Assembly: GCF_900046455.1 (NCBI RefSeq)
Contig: NZ_FCOT01000008.1
Coordinates: 62,001 to 126,000 of the forward strand
Direction of reading: 5' to 3'
Length of the DNA stretch: 64,000 nt
Origin: Cellulomonas timonensis
Lineage (GTDB): Bacteria > Actinomycetota > Actinomycetes > Actinomycetales > Cellulomonadaceae
The translations under genes and the position numbers were made by a program. Below, one piece after another: positions 9,012 to 18,384 of the stretch; positions within the stretch are counted from its first letter, which is position 1; every line of letters starts with the position of its first letter. Below the pieces are notes generated by a model. That model had not been told where the DNA came from. It did not search any database and saw only the letters and a list, made by a program, of their open reading frames with translations.

Positions 9012-9704
9012 TCAGGAGAGGGTCGGCGACGGTGCGTCGCCGGATTCAGGCGTGGTCGTGGGTGGTGCGCCAGCGCCGTGGCCGGCGCGCACGGTCTCGA
9101 TGAGCTGTTCCAGCAGCTCGGACCAGATCCGCCGCGACTCAGGGCTGTCGACGGCCCCGGTGGCCGCGGCCCAGTGGTGGTGCAGGACGCCGACCCCGCT
9201 GGTGAGCGCACCGACGAGGAGGTCGAGCGCCAATGGGTCGGTGTCGGGACGGCGGCGCAGCTGCTCGGCCCTGATCCGCTCGTTGAGCTCGGTGAACGCC
9301 CGCAGGGCCATCAGGCCCTTGCCCTGTGCGGATTTCGGGTCGCAGTCGCCGAGCACCCGGGTCAGGTACGACATGGGCCCGACCAGGTCTGCTGAGCGGA
9401 AGCCCTCGACGATCTCGTCGACCATGGAGGTGGCGGGCTGGGGGGAGCCGGTGCTCGGGCGGGCTGCCACGAGGCTGTCGACGACCGAGCTGAGCACGTC
9501 GCCGCACACCTCGGCCACGACGTCGTCGAGGGAGGCGAAGTGGTTGAACACCGTCCGGCGGGACACTCCAGCCCGCTGCGCGAGCTCGTCGACAGTGAAC
9601 GCCGTCCCGTGCCGCTCGTCCATGAGGGCCGCTGCCGCATCGACGATCGCCTGGCGGTGGCGCGTCTTGAGCGCCACACGGCGGTCGCCGTCGGGGAGGG
9701 TCAC
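9012..9704 (-). CDS. TetR-family repressor of the MMPL pump
   Basis: 230 residues. The N-terminal helix-turn-helix (about residues 12-60) includes TVDELAQRAGVSRRTVFNHF, typical of the family; the C-terminal ligand domain is divergent. The GTG start at 9704 sits 6 bases after a TAACCT -10 box, implying a leaderless mRNA. A palindrome TGCAC-TGA-GTGCA overlaps the -35 box and is the obvious candidate operator. As first gene of the operon it should repress itself and the transporter until a substrate of the pump binds. Confidence 0.85.
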   Translation of the reverse strand: MTLPDGDRRVALKTRHRQAIVDAAAALMDERHGTAFTVDELAQRAGVSRRTVFNHFASLDDVVAEVCGDVLSSVVDSLVAARPSTGSPQPATSMVDEIVEGFRSADLVGPMSYLTRVLGDCDPKSAQGKGLMALRAFTELNERIRAEQLRRRPDTDPLALDLLVGALTSGVGVLHHHWAAATGAVDSPESRRIWSELLEQLIETVRAGHGAGAPPTTTPESGDAPSPTLS

Positions 9705-9710
9705 GCCGCG

Positions 9711-9740
9711 AGGTTATGCACGTCGATGCACTGAGTGCAA
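9711..9740 (-). promoter_or_regulatory. Promoter and operator of the TetR-MMPL operon
   Basis: Reading on the minus strand, TTGCAC (9740-9735) and TAACCT (9716-9711) are 18 bases apart and the GTG start follows 6 bases later. The perfect inverted repeat TGCAC-N3-GTGCA (9727-9739) overlaps the -35 box; a further TGCA half-site lies at 9717-9720. Confidence 0.55.
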
Positions 9741-9778
9741 TTTGTTGCGCCGCGCTGCGGTCGGATGGAGGTGGGTGG

Positions 9779-9849
9779 AGCGGGTGACGAGAATCGAACT
9801 CGCGTAGCCAGTTTGGAAGACTGGGGCTCTACCATTGAGCTACACCCGC
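9779..9849 (-). tRNA. tRNA-Gly (anticodon TCC)
   Basis: The minus strand folds as a standard cloverleaf: acceptor stem GCGGGTG (9849-9843) pairs with CACCCGC (9786-9780), discriminator T, D-arm with TAGCTCAATGGTAGAGC, anticodon stem CCAGT/ACTGG with loop CTTCCAA, T-arm with GTTCGATTC. CCA is not encoded. It reads GGA (and GGG) codons. Confidence 0.95.
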
Positions 9850-9973
9850 GCGGCCGGCTGGGCCGGACTGCGGGTCTAGGTTAGCGGCTCCGACAGGGTG
9901 GTCGTGCAGGCACGTTGCCCGGGACGCGTGGCGCAGCGCTGAGCAGGCGCTGCGCACTAGACTCTGCGGCGCA

Positions 9974-10050
9974 CGGGATGTGGCGCAGGTTGGTAGCGCG
10001 TCCGCTTTGGGAGCGGAAGGTCGTGGGTTCGAATCCCGCCATCCCGACCA
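9974..10050 (+). tRNA. tRNA-Pro (anticodon TGG)
   Basis: Acceptor stem CGGGATG pairs with CATCCCG, discriminator A, and the CCA end is encoded (10048-10050). The anticodon stem CCGCT/AGCGG carries the loop TTTGGGA with anticodon TGG, and the T-loop reads GTTCGAATC. It is divergent from the tRNA-Gly gene and lies upstream of tig. Confidence 0.95.
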
Positions 10051-10283
10051 GTTCCTCGCCATGGGCTCCTCCTCCGGGGCGTCTGCGTGACCTGCGTCGT
10101 CGCAGCGCGTGGCCGCACGGCGGCGCGGTGCCGTACGATCGATGGGCCGGTGCGCGCGTCCAGATTCCTTGCCCGCACGCGCCGCCGCGTGCCCTGCGAG
10201 TCGCGTTGACCGCCTTGAGGCCCGCGCCCGCGACCAGGCCGGAGACTCCGGCGCACCACCCCGAGCAGTTGGAGACCACTGAA

Positions 10284-11684
10284 GTGAAGAGCGCCGTCGA
10301 GAGCCTGGACGCCACCAAGGTCAAGCTGACCGTCGAGGTGTCGTACGACGAGCTCAAGCCGAGCATCGACCACGCCTACAAGCACATCGCCGAGCAGGTG
10401 AACGTGCCGGGCTTCCGCAAGGGCAAGATCCCGCCGCGGATCATCGACCAGCGCGTGGGTCGTGGCGCCGTGCTTGAGCACGCCATCAACGAGGGCCTCT
10501 CCGGCTTCTACGCCGAGGCGGTCCGGGACAACAAGCTGCGCCCGATGGGCCAGCCCGAGGTCGAGGTGACGAAGGTCCCCGAGCTCACTGACGCCGAGGG
10601 CGAGCTGCACTTCACGGCCGAGGTCGAGGTCCGCCCCGAGATCACCGTCCCCGAGCTGGACGGCATCACGCTGTCCGTCGACGACGTCGAGGTCACCGAC
10701 GAGGACGTCACGGGCCGCCTGGACGCGCTGCGCGAGCGCTTCGGCACCCTCGTGGGCGTCGACACCCCCGCGGCCGAGGGCGACTTCGTCGTGCTGGACC
10801 TCGAGGCGAAGATCAACGACGAGCAGGTCGACTCGGTCAGCGGCATCAGCTACCAGATCGGCTCGGGCAACATGCTCGAGGGCCTCGACGAGGCGCTGAC
10901 GGGTCTCTCGGCTGGCGAGACCACGACGTTCGAGACGGCGCTCGCCGGTGGCGAGCGCGCGGGCGAGACGGCGCAGGTCACCGTCACGGCCACGACGGTC
11001 AAGCAGCGCGAGCTGCCCGACGCCGACGACGACTTCGCCCAGCTCGCGAGCGAGTTCGACACGCTGGACGAGCTCAAGGAGGACCTGCGCGAGCAGGCCG
11101 CCCGCATCAAGGCCTCGAACCAGGCCGTGCAGGCCCGTGACCTGCTGCTCGAGCAGCTCCTCGCGGCCGTCGAGGTCCCGGTCCCGGCCGGCGTCATCGA
11201 GGCCGAGGTCACCCGTCACCTGGAGTCCGAGGGCCGCCTGGAGGACGAGGAGCACCGCACGGAGGTCGCCGAGCAGGCCGCCACCGCGCTGCGCAACCAG
11301 ATCCTGCTGGACACCCTGGCCGAGAAGCTCGAGATCAAGGTCAGCCAGAGCGAGCTGCTCGACTACCTGGTGAGCGCCTCGCGCCAGTACGGCATGGACC
11401 CGAACACGTTCGTCCAGACCGTCGACCAGCAGGGCCAGATCCCCGCGATGGTCGGTGAGGTCGCGCGCTCCAAGGCGCTCGCGGTCGCGCTGCGCCAGGT
11501 GGCGGTCAAGGACGCCTCGGGCGCCGAGGTCGACCTGTCCGAGTTCATCGGATCGGACGAGGAGGACGCCGCGGCTGACGCCGCCGACGCCGCTGTCGAG
11601 GCCGCCGCCGCGACGGTGTCGGACGACGACGAGGGCATCGTCTTCGACGACGAGGCCGAGGCGACGGACGAGCCCAAGGCCTGA
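10284..11684 (+). CDS. tig: Trigger factor, ribosome-associated chaperone
   Basis: 466 residues. The frame is open far upstream, but family alignment places the start at the GTG at 10284 (VKSAVESLDATKVKL), with GGAG at 10271-10274. The ribosome-binding signature GFRKGK is at 43-48. A central FKBP-type peptidyl-prolyl isomerase domain (about 155-240) and a helical C-terminal chaperone arm follow. The last about 45 residues are an acidic Asp/Ala-rich tail, common in actinobacterial trigger factors. It binds nascent chains at the ribosome exit tunnel. It precedes clpP1-clpP2-clpX, the usual arrangement, but is separated from them by a strong hairpin, so the clp genes are probably transcribed independently. 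Confidence 0.95.
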   Translation: MKSAVESLDATKVKLTVEVSYDELKPSIDHAYKHIAEQVNVPGFRKGKIPPRIIDQRVGRGAVLEHAINEGLSGFYAEAVRDNKLRPMGQPEVEVTKVPELTDAEGELHFTAEVEVRPEITVPELDGITLSVDDVEVTDEDVTGRLDALRERFGTLVGVDTPAAEGDFVVLDLEAKINDEQVDSVSGISYQIGSGNMLEGLDEALTGLSAGETTTFETALAGGERAGETAQVTVTATTVKQRELPDADDDFAQLASEFDTLDELKEDLREQAARIKASNQAVQARDLLLEQLLAAVEVPVPAGVIEAEVTRHLESEGRLEDEEHRTEVAEQAATALRNQILLDTLAEKLEIKVSQSELLDYLVSASRQYGMDPNTFVQTVDQQGQIPAMVGEVARSKALAVALRQVAVKDASGAEVDLSEFIGSDEEDAAADAADAAVEAAAATVSDDDEGIVFDDEAEATDEPKA

Positions 11685-11698
11685 TCCACAGCTGAATC

Positions 11699-11737
11699 GG
11701 CGAAGGCCCCGCACCCCCGTGGTGCGGGGCCTTCGCC
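11699..11737 (+). terminator. Terminator after tig
   Basis: A perfect 16-bp stem, GGCGAAGGCCCCGCAC (11699-11714) with its complement (11722-11737), and a 7-base loop, 14 bases past the tig stop codon. Confidence 0.75.
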
Positions 11738-11756
11738 GCGCCCGGGCGACGGTGTG

Positions 11757-11767
11757 CGCCGTCAGCG
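11757..11767 (+). promoter_or_regulatory. Candidate ClgR box upstream of clpP1P2
   Basis: CGC-CGTCA-GCG with right flank GCGAAA fits the CGC-N5-GCG core bound by the actinobacterial activator ClgR. It lies about 45 bases before a TAGGGT -10 candidate (11810-11815), a normal activator position. ClgR control of clpP1P2 is established in Corynebacterium, Streptomyces and Mycobacterium; here it is inferred. Confidence 0.45.
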
Positions 11768-11886
11768 AAAAGACGCCTCGGCGGGACGTTCGGGGCAGGT
11801 GCGCCGCGTTAGGGTCGCAGCACGTGCAGGGGCCAGGACCCGGGTGATCCGGGGTCCGGCCGACACAGTCTGACGAGGGAGCCTTC

Positions 11887-12510
11887 GTGAACGACCACAC
11901 GCCGGGGATCGCCCGGGCCGACTCTGCGGGGCTCGGCCTCAACGACAGCATCTACAACCGGCTGCTGCGTGAACGCATCATCTGGCTCGGCACGGAGGTC
12001 CGCGACGAGAACGCGAACGCCATCTGCGCCCAGATGATGCTGCTGGCAGCCGAGGACCCTGAGAAGGACATCTGGCTGTACATCAACTCGCCCGGCGGCT
12101 CCATCACCGCGGGCATGGCGATCTACGACACCATGCAGTACATCGGCCCGGACGTCGCGACCATCGCGATGGGCATGGCCGCCTCGATGGGGCAGTTCCT
12201 GCTCTCGTCGGGCGCCAAGGGCAAGCGTTACGCCACGCCGCACGCCCGCGTGATGATGCACCAGCCGTCCGGCGGCATCAGCGGCACGGCCACGGACGTG
12301 CGCATCAACGCGCAGCTGATCATGCACATGAAGAAGACGCTCGCGGAGCTCACCGCCGAGCAGACGGGCAAGACGCCCGAGCAGATCAACTCCGACTCCG
12401 ATCGTGACCGGTGGTTCACCGCGACCGAGGCGCTCGAGTACGGCTTCATCGACCACGTCGTCACCACAGCCGGCGCCGTCACGGGCGGTGGCGGCACGGA
12501 GAGCTCCTGA
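11887..12510 (+). CDS. clpP1: ATP-dependent Clp protease proteolytic subunit ClpP1
   Basis: 207 residues, GTG start preceded by GAGGGAG. A serine peptidase of the Clp family: catalytic S100 in AASMGQFL, H125 in MMHQPSGG, and Asp near 170. It forms a heptameric ring that stacks with ClpP2 to make the mixed tetradecamer typical of actinobacteria, fed by ClpX or ClpC. clpP2 follows 43 bases downstream in the same transcript. The propeptide-like N-terminus is short. Confidence 0.95.
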   Translation: MNDHTPGIARADSAGLGLNDSIYNRLLRERIIWLGTEVRDENANAICAQMMLLAAEDPEKDIWLYINSPGGSITAGMAIYDTMQYIGPDVATIAMGMAASMGQFLLSSGAKGKRYATPHARVMMHQPSGGISGTATDVRINAQLIMHMKKTLAELTAEQTGKTPEQINSDSDRDRWFTATEALEYGFIDHVVTTAGAVTGGGGTESS

Positions 12511-12553
12511 CCGGGCTGCCGACCGACCACCGCGAGACACGAGGAGAACCCCA

Positions 12554-13255
12554 GTGAGCATCGAGTCCCAGTTCATGGCCCGCGCCGGGCGTTTGAGCGG
12601 CTTCGGAGGCGCGGCGCCCGCGGCCCCGAGCAGCCGCTACGTGCTGCCCCAGTTCGAGGAGCGCACGGCCTACGGCTTCAAGCGCCAGGACCCCTACACC
12701 AAGCTCTTCGAGGACCGCATCGTCTTCCTCGGCGTGCAGGTGGACGACGCGTCCGCTGACGACGTGATGGCCCAGCTCCTGGTGCTGGAGAGCAGCGACC
12801 CGGACCGTGACATCACGCTGTACATCAACTCGCCCGGTGGCTCGTTCACCGCGCTGACGGCGATCTACGACACGATGCAGTACGTCAAGCCGCACATCAT
12901 GACGGTCTGCCTGGGGCAGGCCGCCTCGGCCGCCGCCGTGCTGCTCGCGGCGGGGACGCCCGGCAAGCGCCTCGCGCTGCCGAACGCCCGCGTGCTGATC
13001 CACCAGCCGGCGATGGAGAACGGTGGCTACGCGCAGGCGTCCGACATCGAGATCCACGCCAACGAGCTGATCCGGATGCGCGAGTGGCTCGAGGAGACGC
13101 TCGCGCACCACACGAGCCGTCCGGTGGAGCAGATCCGCCAGGACATCGAGCGCGACAAGATCCTCACGGCGGCGCAGGCGCTCGAGTACGGCCTGATCGA
13201 CCAGGTGCTGGCGTCCCGCAAGGGCGCCGTCGCCACCACTGTCGAGCCGTCCTGA
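12554..13255 (+). CDS. clpP2: ATP-dependent Clp protease proteolytic subunit ClpP2
   Basis: 233 residues from the GTG at 12554, chosen because GAGGAG lies at 12541-12546; an ATG seven codons later is an alternative. The triad is S125 (GQAASAAA), H150 (LIHQPA) and D197. An N-terminal extension of about 35 residues compared with ClpP1 is probably a propeptide. It is the partner ring of ClpP1, co-transcribed with it, and followed by a strong hairpin that separates the pair from clpX. Confidence 0.94.
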   Translation: MSIESQFMARAGRLSGFGGAAPAAPSSRYVLPQFEERTAYGFKRQDPYTKLFEDRIVFLGVQVDDASADDVMAQLLVLESSDPDRDITLYINSPGGSFTALTAIYDTMQYVKPHIMTVCLGQAASAAAVLLAAGTPGKRLALPNARVLIHQPAMENGGYAQASDIEIHANELIRMREWLEETLAHHTSRPVEQIRQDIERDKILTAAQALEYGLIDQVLASRKGAVATTVEPS

Positions 13256-13260
13256 CCTGA

Positions 13261-13295
13261 TCCCGGCCGGGCCCCCGCGCGGGGCCCGGCCGGGA
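13261..13295 (+). terminator. Terminator after clpP2
   Basis: A perfect 15-bp stem, TCCCGGCCGGGCCCC (13261-13275) with its complement (13281-13295), and a 5-base loop. Confidence 0.7.
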
Positions 13296-13446
13296 CATGT
13301 CGGGGGCGCTGCGGCCCGGCGGGCTGACATCGCGGCGTCGGTGGTGTGCAATGGTGGGAGCACGGTCAAGCGTCCAACTCGGGCGCGGGGCCGCGGATGA
13401 CCGCACCGCCCGCCGGGCGGAGGCGACACGAGAGAAGGGGACGGAC

Positions 13447-14733
13447 GTGGCTCGCATCGGGGACGGGGCCGATCTCCTCAAGTGCTCGTTCTGCGGCAAG
13501 TCCCAGAAGCAGGTCAAGAAGCTGATCGCGGGCCCAGGGGTCTACATCTGCGACGAGTGCATCGACCTGTGCAACGAGATCATCGAGGAAGAGCTCGCCG
13601 AGTCCACTGAGGTGGGCATGGTGGACCTGCCGAAGCCGAAGGAGATCTTCGCCTTCCTCGAGGAGTACATCGTCGGGCAGGAGCCCGCGAAGCGGTCCCT
13701 CGCGGTCGCGGTGTACAACCACTACAAGCGGATCCAGGCGGGCGAGCAGAGCCGCGCCCCGGGCTCCGCAGGTGAGGACGCGATCGAGCTCGCGAAGTCG
13801 AACATCCTGCTGATCGGCCCCACGGGCTGCGGCAAGACGTATCTCGCGCAGACTCTCGCGAAGATGCTGAACGTCCCGTTCGCCATCGCGGACGCCACGG
13901 CGCTGACCGAGGCGGGCTACGTGGGCGAGGACGTCGAGAACATCCTGCTCAAGCTCATCCAGGCCGCCGACTACGACGTCAAGCGGGCCGAGACGGGCAT
14001 CATCTACATCGACGAGGTCGACAAGATCGCCCGCAAGAGCGAGAACCCGTCGATCACTCGCGACGTCTCCGGCGAGGGCGTGCAGCAGGCGCTGCTGAAG
14101 ATCCTCGAGGGCACCACCGCGTCGGTGCCGCCGCAGGGCGGGCGCAAGCACCCGCACCAGGAGTTCATCCAGATCGACACGACGAACGTGCTGTTCATCG
14201 TGGCCGGGGCCTTCGCGGGTCTCGATGAGATCATCACGTCACGTGCCGGACGCCGGGGGATCGGCTTCGGGGCGCCGCTGCACTCCGCCGACGACATCGA
14301 CGTCTACGACGAGGTCATGCCGGAGGACCTGCTGAAGTTCGGGCTGATCCCCGAGTTCATCGGCCGCGTGCCCGTCATCACCACCGTCTCCCCGCTGGAC
14401 CGCGACGCGCTGGTGCGGATCCTCACCGAGCCGCGCAACGCGCTGGTCAAGCAGTACCAGCGGATGTTCGAGATCGACGGCGTCGAGCTCGAGTTCAGCG
14501 ATGACGCGGTGACGGCCATCGCCGACCAGGCGCTGCTGCGCGGCACCGGGGCGCGTGGGCTGCGGGCCATCATGGAAGAGGTCCTGCAGCAGGTGATGTT
14601 CGAGGTGCCGAGCCGCGACGACGTCGAGCGCGTCGTCATCACGCGCGAGGTCGTGCTCGAGAACGTCAACCCGACGCTCGTCCCGCGTGAGGCGCCGAGC
14701 ACCAAGCGGACGCCGCGCGAGAAGTCGGCCTGA
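13447..14733 (+). CDS. clpX: Clp protease ATPase subunit ClpX
   Basis: 428 residues from the GTG at 13447, preceded by GAGAAGGGG. The N-terminal zinc-binding domain has C13, C16, C35 and C38. The AAA+ module has Walker A GPTGCGKT at 124-131, Walker B YIDEVDKI near 195, the pore loop GYVGED, and sensor residues. The C-terminal small domain contains RGLRAIMEE. It unfolds tagged or specific substrates and threads them into ClpP1P2. Clear family member of normal length. Confidence 0.96.
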   Translation: MARIGDGADLLKCSFCGKSQKQVKKLIAGPGVYICDECIDLCNEIIEEELAESTEVGMVDLPKPKEIFAFLEEYIVGQEPAKRSLAVAVYNHYKRIQAGEQSRAPGSAGEDAIELAKSNILLIGPTGCGKTYLAQTLAKMLNVPFAIADATALTEAGYVGEDVENILLKLIQAADYDVKRAETGIIYIDEVDKIARKSENPSITRDVSGEGVQQALLKILEGTTASVPPQGGRKHPHQEFIQIDTTNVLFIVAGAFAGLDEIITSRAGRRGIGFGAPLHSADDIDVYDEVMPEDLLKFGLIPEFIGRVPVITTVSPLDRDALVRILTEPRNALVKQYQRMFEIDGVELEFSDDAVTAIADQALLRGTGARGLRAIMEEVLQQVMFEVPSRDDVERVVITREVVLENVNPTLVPREAPSTKRTPREKSA

Positions 14734-14767
14734 CGGACAGGTCCCAGGTGGGCCTGCCGCCCACGCC

Positions 14768-14773
14768 TAGGAT
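14768..14773 (+). promoter_or_regulatory. -10 box for a leaderless chorismate mutase mRNA
   Basis: TAGGAT ends 6 bases before the GTG start at 14780, and no ribosome binding site is present, so transcription should start at or next to the start codon. Confidence 0.45.
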
Positions 14774-14779
14774 CGACGT

Positions 14780-15097
14780 GTGAACGACTCGACCCCCCAC
14801 GAGCTGCCCCCCGAGCTGCTCCGGCTCCGCGGCAGCATCGACAACATCGACGCCGCGCTGGTGTACCTCCTCGCCGAGCGGTTCAAGGCGACGCAGCAAG
14901 TCGGCGTCCTGAAGGCCGCGCGCGGCCTCCCGCCGTCGGACCCGGCCCGTGAGGCGCGCCAGGTGGCCCGGCTGCGGGACCTCGCGCATGAGGCCGACCT
15001 CGACCCGGTGTTCGCCGAGAAGTTCCTCGCGTTCATCGTCGAGGAGGTCATCCGGCACCACGAGGAGATCGCGAACGGGCCAACCAGCGAGGTCTGA
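14780..15097 (+). CDS. AroQ-type chorismate mutase
   Basis: 105 residues, the size of the small all-helical AroQ fold. It converts chorismate to prephenate at the head of phenylalanine and tyrosine synthesis. Helix 1 carries LRGSIDNIDAALVYLLAERF with the substrate-binding arginine, then the lysine in VGVLKAARG, and helix 3 ends in IVEEVIRHHEEI. Actinobacterial stand-alone forms like this one are often poorly active until they bind DAHP synthase; that partner is not in the window. The start is leaderless GTG. Confidence 0.85.
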   Translation: MNDSTPHELPPELLRLRGSIDNIDAALVYLLAERFKATQQVGVLKAARGLPPSDPAREARQVARLRDLAHEADLDPVFAEKFLAFIVEEVIRHHEEIANGPTSEV

Positions 15098-15209
15098 ACC
15101 GCACTGGCGGGTGGCGGGCAGGCGATATCTGGCAGAGGGTGGAGAGGTCAGCACCCGGCCACGGAGGCCGCGGCCGGGTACATCCTCGACCCCCGGAGGC
15201 GCTGCTTCT

Positions 15210-16406
15210 ATGGATCTGCAATGGCTCAAGCCCCTGCTCGGACGCCCGGCGCCGTTCACCACGGTGTACCTCGACTCGACAGCCGCGAACACCGCCGGTG
15301 GCACGGACTCCCTGGACAGGTGGCGGGCCCTGCGTCGCGATCTGGAGCAGCAGGGGGCGCCCATCTCGGTGATGGAGGACATCGGCGAGCTGGTGGCGCA
15401 GCCGACGGGCGTCCAGGGCGCCCACGGACGCGTGATCATCGCCGACAGCGAGGGCGTGGTGGTCGACCGGATCCTGGGCGCGCCACCCGCGCAGTCGCAA
15501 GCGACATTGGGTCCCGTCCCGGTGCTGTTGCCCGCCGCACAGGCGGCCGACGAGTCGACCCGGTTCTTGCTGGTCGAGGTCGACCGACAGGGGGCCGACC
15601 TGAGCTGGTCGGACTGGTCCGGGCTGAAGGTGACGGAGCCCGAGGCGATCGAGGGCGACCACGACGTGCTGCACAAGGTCCGGGAGGGCGGCGCGTCACA
15701 GCGGCGCATGGAGACCCGCGCGGAGGACTCCTGGGAGCGCAACGCCCAGTCGATCGCCACCGAGCTGGACCGCCAGGTCAGTGAGCGCTCACCGGAGCTG
15801 GTGCTCCTCACGGGCGACATCCGCGCGGTGGGCCTGGTGCGGGACGCTGTCGGCCACCATGTGCGCGAACGGCTCGTGGTGGTGCCCGGCGGCTCGCGCG
15901 CTGACGGCGTGAACGAGGAGGCGTTCCGGGCGAACCTCGAGGACTCGTTGCGGCTGCACCGGGCCCGGCGCAAGGAGCACATCCTCGAGCAGTACCGCAT
16001 CGGGCACGGGCGGGGCGAGGGGGCGGTGACCGCGCTGGCCGATGTCGTGGACGTCCTGCGGCGCGGGCAGGTGCAGGAGCTGCTCTTCGCGGCGGATGCG
16101 CTGCAGCCCGGCTCGGTCCTGCGCGACGCGCGGCTGTGGATCGACAAGGACCCGCTGGAGATCGCCGTGACACGCGAGGAGCTCGAGTCGATGGGGGCGG
16201 GTGGCGACGCCGGGCTGGTGCCCGCGGACGTCGCGCTGGTGCGCGCCGCGGTGGCGCAGGACGCCGGCCTGACCTTCGCCGACGACGGCGCGGTGGAGCT
16301 CATGGACGGTGTGGGCGCGGTGCTGCGGTGGTCGGACGACTCCACGCCCAGCACGTCGGTGCCGAGCCAGTCCGCGGACACCACCCGGCTGCGCAGCGTC
16401 GGCTGA
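15210..16406 (+). CDS. Rv2629/baeRF2-like protein, archaeal release-factor fold
   Basis: 398 residues from the ATG at 15210, with GGAGG at 15193-15197. The opening MDLQWLKPLL and the 'FTTVYLDST' strand match the actinobacterial Rv2629 family, which belongs to the bacterial/archaeal eRF1-like (baeRF) superfamily. Mid-region RAEDSWERNA and the C-terminal block with ELLFAADAL, around residue 290, correspond to the domain shared with release factors. The cellular job is not settled; links to hypoxia/stress and ribosome rescue have been proposed for relatives. It ends at a bidirectional hairpin. Confidence 0.75.
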   Translation: MDLQWLKPLLGRPAPFTTVYLDSTAANTAGGTDSLDRWRALRRDLEQQGAPISVMEDIGELVAQPTGVQGAHGRVIIADSEGVVVDRILGAPPAQSQATLGPVPVLLPAAQAADESTRFLLVEVDRQGADLSWSDWSGLKVTEPEAIEGDHDVLHKVREGGASQRRMETRAEDSWERNAQSIATELDRQVSERSPELVLLTGDIRAVGLVRDAVGHHVRERLVVVPGGSRADGVNEEAFRANLEDSLRLHRARRKEHILEQYRIGHGRGEGAVTALADVVDVLRRGQVQELLFAADALQPGSVLRDARLWIDKDPLEIAVTREELESMGAGGDAGLVPADVALVRAAVAQDAGLTFADDGAVELMDGVGAVLRWSDDSTPSTSVPSQSADTTRLRSVG

Positions 16407-16420
16407 GCGGCGGTGCTCAG

Positions 16421-16460
16421 AGGCCGCCGTGCCCCGCGGATCAGCGGGGCACGGCGGCCT
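16421..16460. terminator. Bidirectional terminator between convergent genes
   Basis: A perfect 17-bp stem (16421-16437 with 16444-16460) and a 6-base loop lie between the Rv2629-like gene and the acyl-CoA ligase gene, which converge here. Flanking CTCAG repeats extend the symmetry. Confidence 0.8.
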
Positions 16461-16477
16461 CAGTGCTTGCTCAGTGC

Positions 16478-18331
16478 TCAGCGGGATCCGGGCTTGAGGC
16501 CCAGCGGACGCTTCTGCTGCTGCGTCTCTGCGGGCGTGCGGTCGTCGACGTACAGGCCCTCGATGTCCGCGGCGAAGTCGCGGAGGACCACGCCCCGCTT
16601 CACCTTGAGCGAGGGCGTGAGGTAGCCGTTCGCCTCGGTGAAGTCGATCGTGAGGATGCGGACCTTGCGGATCGACTCGGCGCGGGAGACGGCCTCGTTG
16701 GCCCGCTCGGCAGCGCGGTTGATCGCGGCGATGACCTGGGGGTGCTCGGCGGCGGCCGCGACGTCCATGCCGGGCAGGCCGTGGGACGCGAGCCAGCCGG
16801 AGAGCATGTCGGCGTCGAGCGTCACCAGGGCGCCGATGAACGGCTTGCCGTCGCCGACGACGACCACCTGGCTGACGACGGGGTGCCCCCGCAGCCGGTC
16901 CTCGAGCACGGCGGGCGCCACGTTCTTGCCGCCCGCCGTCACGATGATCTCCTTGGACCGGCCTGTGATCCGCAGGTGGCCGTCGGCGTCGAGCGAGCCG
17001 ATGTCGCCGGTGCGGAACCAGCCGTCGACCAGCGCCTCAGCGGTCGCCTCGGGGTTGTTGTGGTAGCCGCGGAACACGTGCGGCCCCTTGACGAGGATCT
17101 GGCCGTCGTCGTCGGTGCGGACCCACGTGCCGGCGAACGGCGGGCCGACGGTGCCGACCTTGAGCAGCGACGGGTGGTTCACGGTCGTGGGGGCGGTGGT
17201 CTCGGTGAGGCCGTAGCCCTCGAGCACCAGGACGCCGATGCCCCGGTAGAAGTGGCCGAGCCGCTCGCCGAGCGGGGCCCCGCCCGAGATGGCGTACTGC
17301 AGGTTGCCGCCGAGGACGGTGCGGAGCTTGCGGTGCACGAGGGCGCCGGCCAGCGCCTGCTGGACCCGCAGGGCGATGCTCGCGCCGCCGGGCTCGTCCA
17401 TCGCGCGTGAGGAGGTGATCGCGACCTTGGCCGCCCACCGGAAGAGCTTGAGCCGTGTGCCCGAGCCGGCCTTCTGCTCGGCGGAGTTGTAGACCTTCTC
17501 GAAGACGCGCGGCACGGCCAGCACGAAGGACGGCCGGAAGGCCGCCAGGTCGGCGATGAGGTTGCGGGTGTCGGGGGTGTGCCCGATCACGGCGCCGCTG
17601 GCGACGCACAGCACCGAGATGAACCGCGCGAAGACGTGCGCCAGCGGCATGAACAGCAGGGTGCGGGCGCCGGGGACCGAGCAGATCTGCCCGAGGGAGC
17701 CGATGGCCCCGAGCACCAGCGACACGAAGTTCCCGTGGGTCAGCTCGACGCCCTTGGGGCGGCCCGTGGTCCCTGAGGTGTAGATGATCGTGGCGAGGTC
17801 GGCGCCGGTGGCGAGCTCGGTGCGTCGCGCGACCTCCTCGTCGGAGACGTCCGCGCCCTCGCGTATCAGCGCGCCGATGCCGCCCTCGTCGATGACCAGC
17901 ACACCGCTGAGGCCGCCGACGCCCTGCTGCGCGACGGCCGCGTGCGCGGCGGTCTCGACCACCGCGAGGCGGACTGCCGCGTCGGAGAAGATCCAGCCGA
18001 CCTGCTCCGCCGAGGACGTCTCGTACACCGGGACGACGACGCCGCCAGCAGCCCACACCGCGAAGTCGACCAGGCTCCACTCGTACCGGGTGCGCGACAT
18101 GATCGCGACCTTGTCGCCGACCTGGACGCCGCGGGCGACGAGGCCCTTGGCGACGGCGGTGACCTCAGCGGCGAACGCCGCGGCGGTGACGGGCGTCCAG
18201 GTGCCGCCGAGCCCGGTCGAGCGCTCGATCAGGGTGCCGTGGGGATCCTGGGCGGCCCGTCGGGCGAGCAGCGAGCTGATGCTCCACGCGGGGTCGACGT
18301 CGACCGGTGACGGGGTGTGGAACTCGGGCAT
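16478..18331 (-). CDS. Long-chain fatty-acid-CoA ligase (FadD15-like)
   Basis: 617 residues of the ANL adenylating superfamily. Visible motifs are the P-loop IIYTSGTTGRPKGVELTH (about residues 185-200), the linker GYGLTETTAP near 370, the adenylate-binding WFRTGDIG near 440, and the hinge LRITGRSKEIIVTAGGKN near 455. It activates a fatty acid with ATP and CoA; the AMP-binding enzyme with a long C-terminal region ending in DRTPAETQQQKR is typical of actinobacterial FadD15 relatives. Apparently monocistronic, downstream of and co-directional with the amino-acid ABC operon. Confidence 0.88.
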   Translation of the reverse strand: MPEFHTPSPVDVDPAWSISSLLARRAAQDPHGTLIERSTGLGGTWTPVTAAAFAAEVTAVAKGLVARGVQVGDKVAIMSRTRYEWSLVDFAVWAAGGVVVPVYETSSAEQVGWIFSDAAVRLAVVETAAHAAVAQQGVGGLSGVLVIDEGGIGALIREGADVSDEEVARRTELATGADLATIIYTSGTTGRPKGVELTHGNFVSLVLGAIGSLGQICSVPGARTLLFMPLAHVFARFISVLCVASGAVIGHTPDTRNLIADLAAFRPSFVLAVPRVFEKVYNSAEQKAGSGTRLKLFRWAAKVAITSSRAMDEPGGASIALRVQQALAGALVHRKLRTVLGGNLQYAISGGAPLGERLGHFYRGIGVLVLEGYGLTETTAPTTVNHPSLLKVGTVGPPFAGTWVRTDDDGQILVKGPHVFRGYHNNPEATAEALVDGWFRTGDIGSLDADGHLRITGRSKEIIVTAGGKNVAPAVLEDRLRGHPVVSQVVVVGDGKPFIGALVTLDADMLSGWLASHGLPGMDVAAAAEHPQVIAAINRAAERANEAVSRAESIRKVRILTIDFTEANGYLTPSLKVKRGVVLRDFAADIEGLYVDDRTPAETQQQKRPLGLKPGSR

Positions 18332-18384
18332 GGCTGCTCCAGGGCTGTGAAATCTGACCCGACGACCTTAGTGCCGTCGCTGGG

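Noticed and set aside
9915-10283. Upstream extension of the trigger factor frame
   Set aside because: It runs through the tRNA-Pro gene; family alignment starts at the GTG at 10284.
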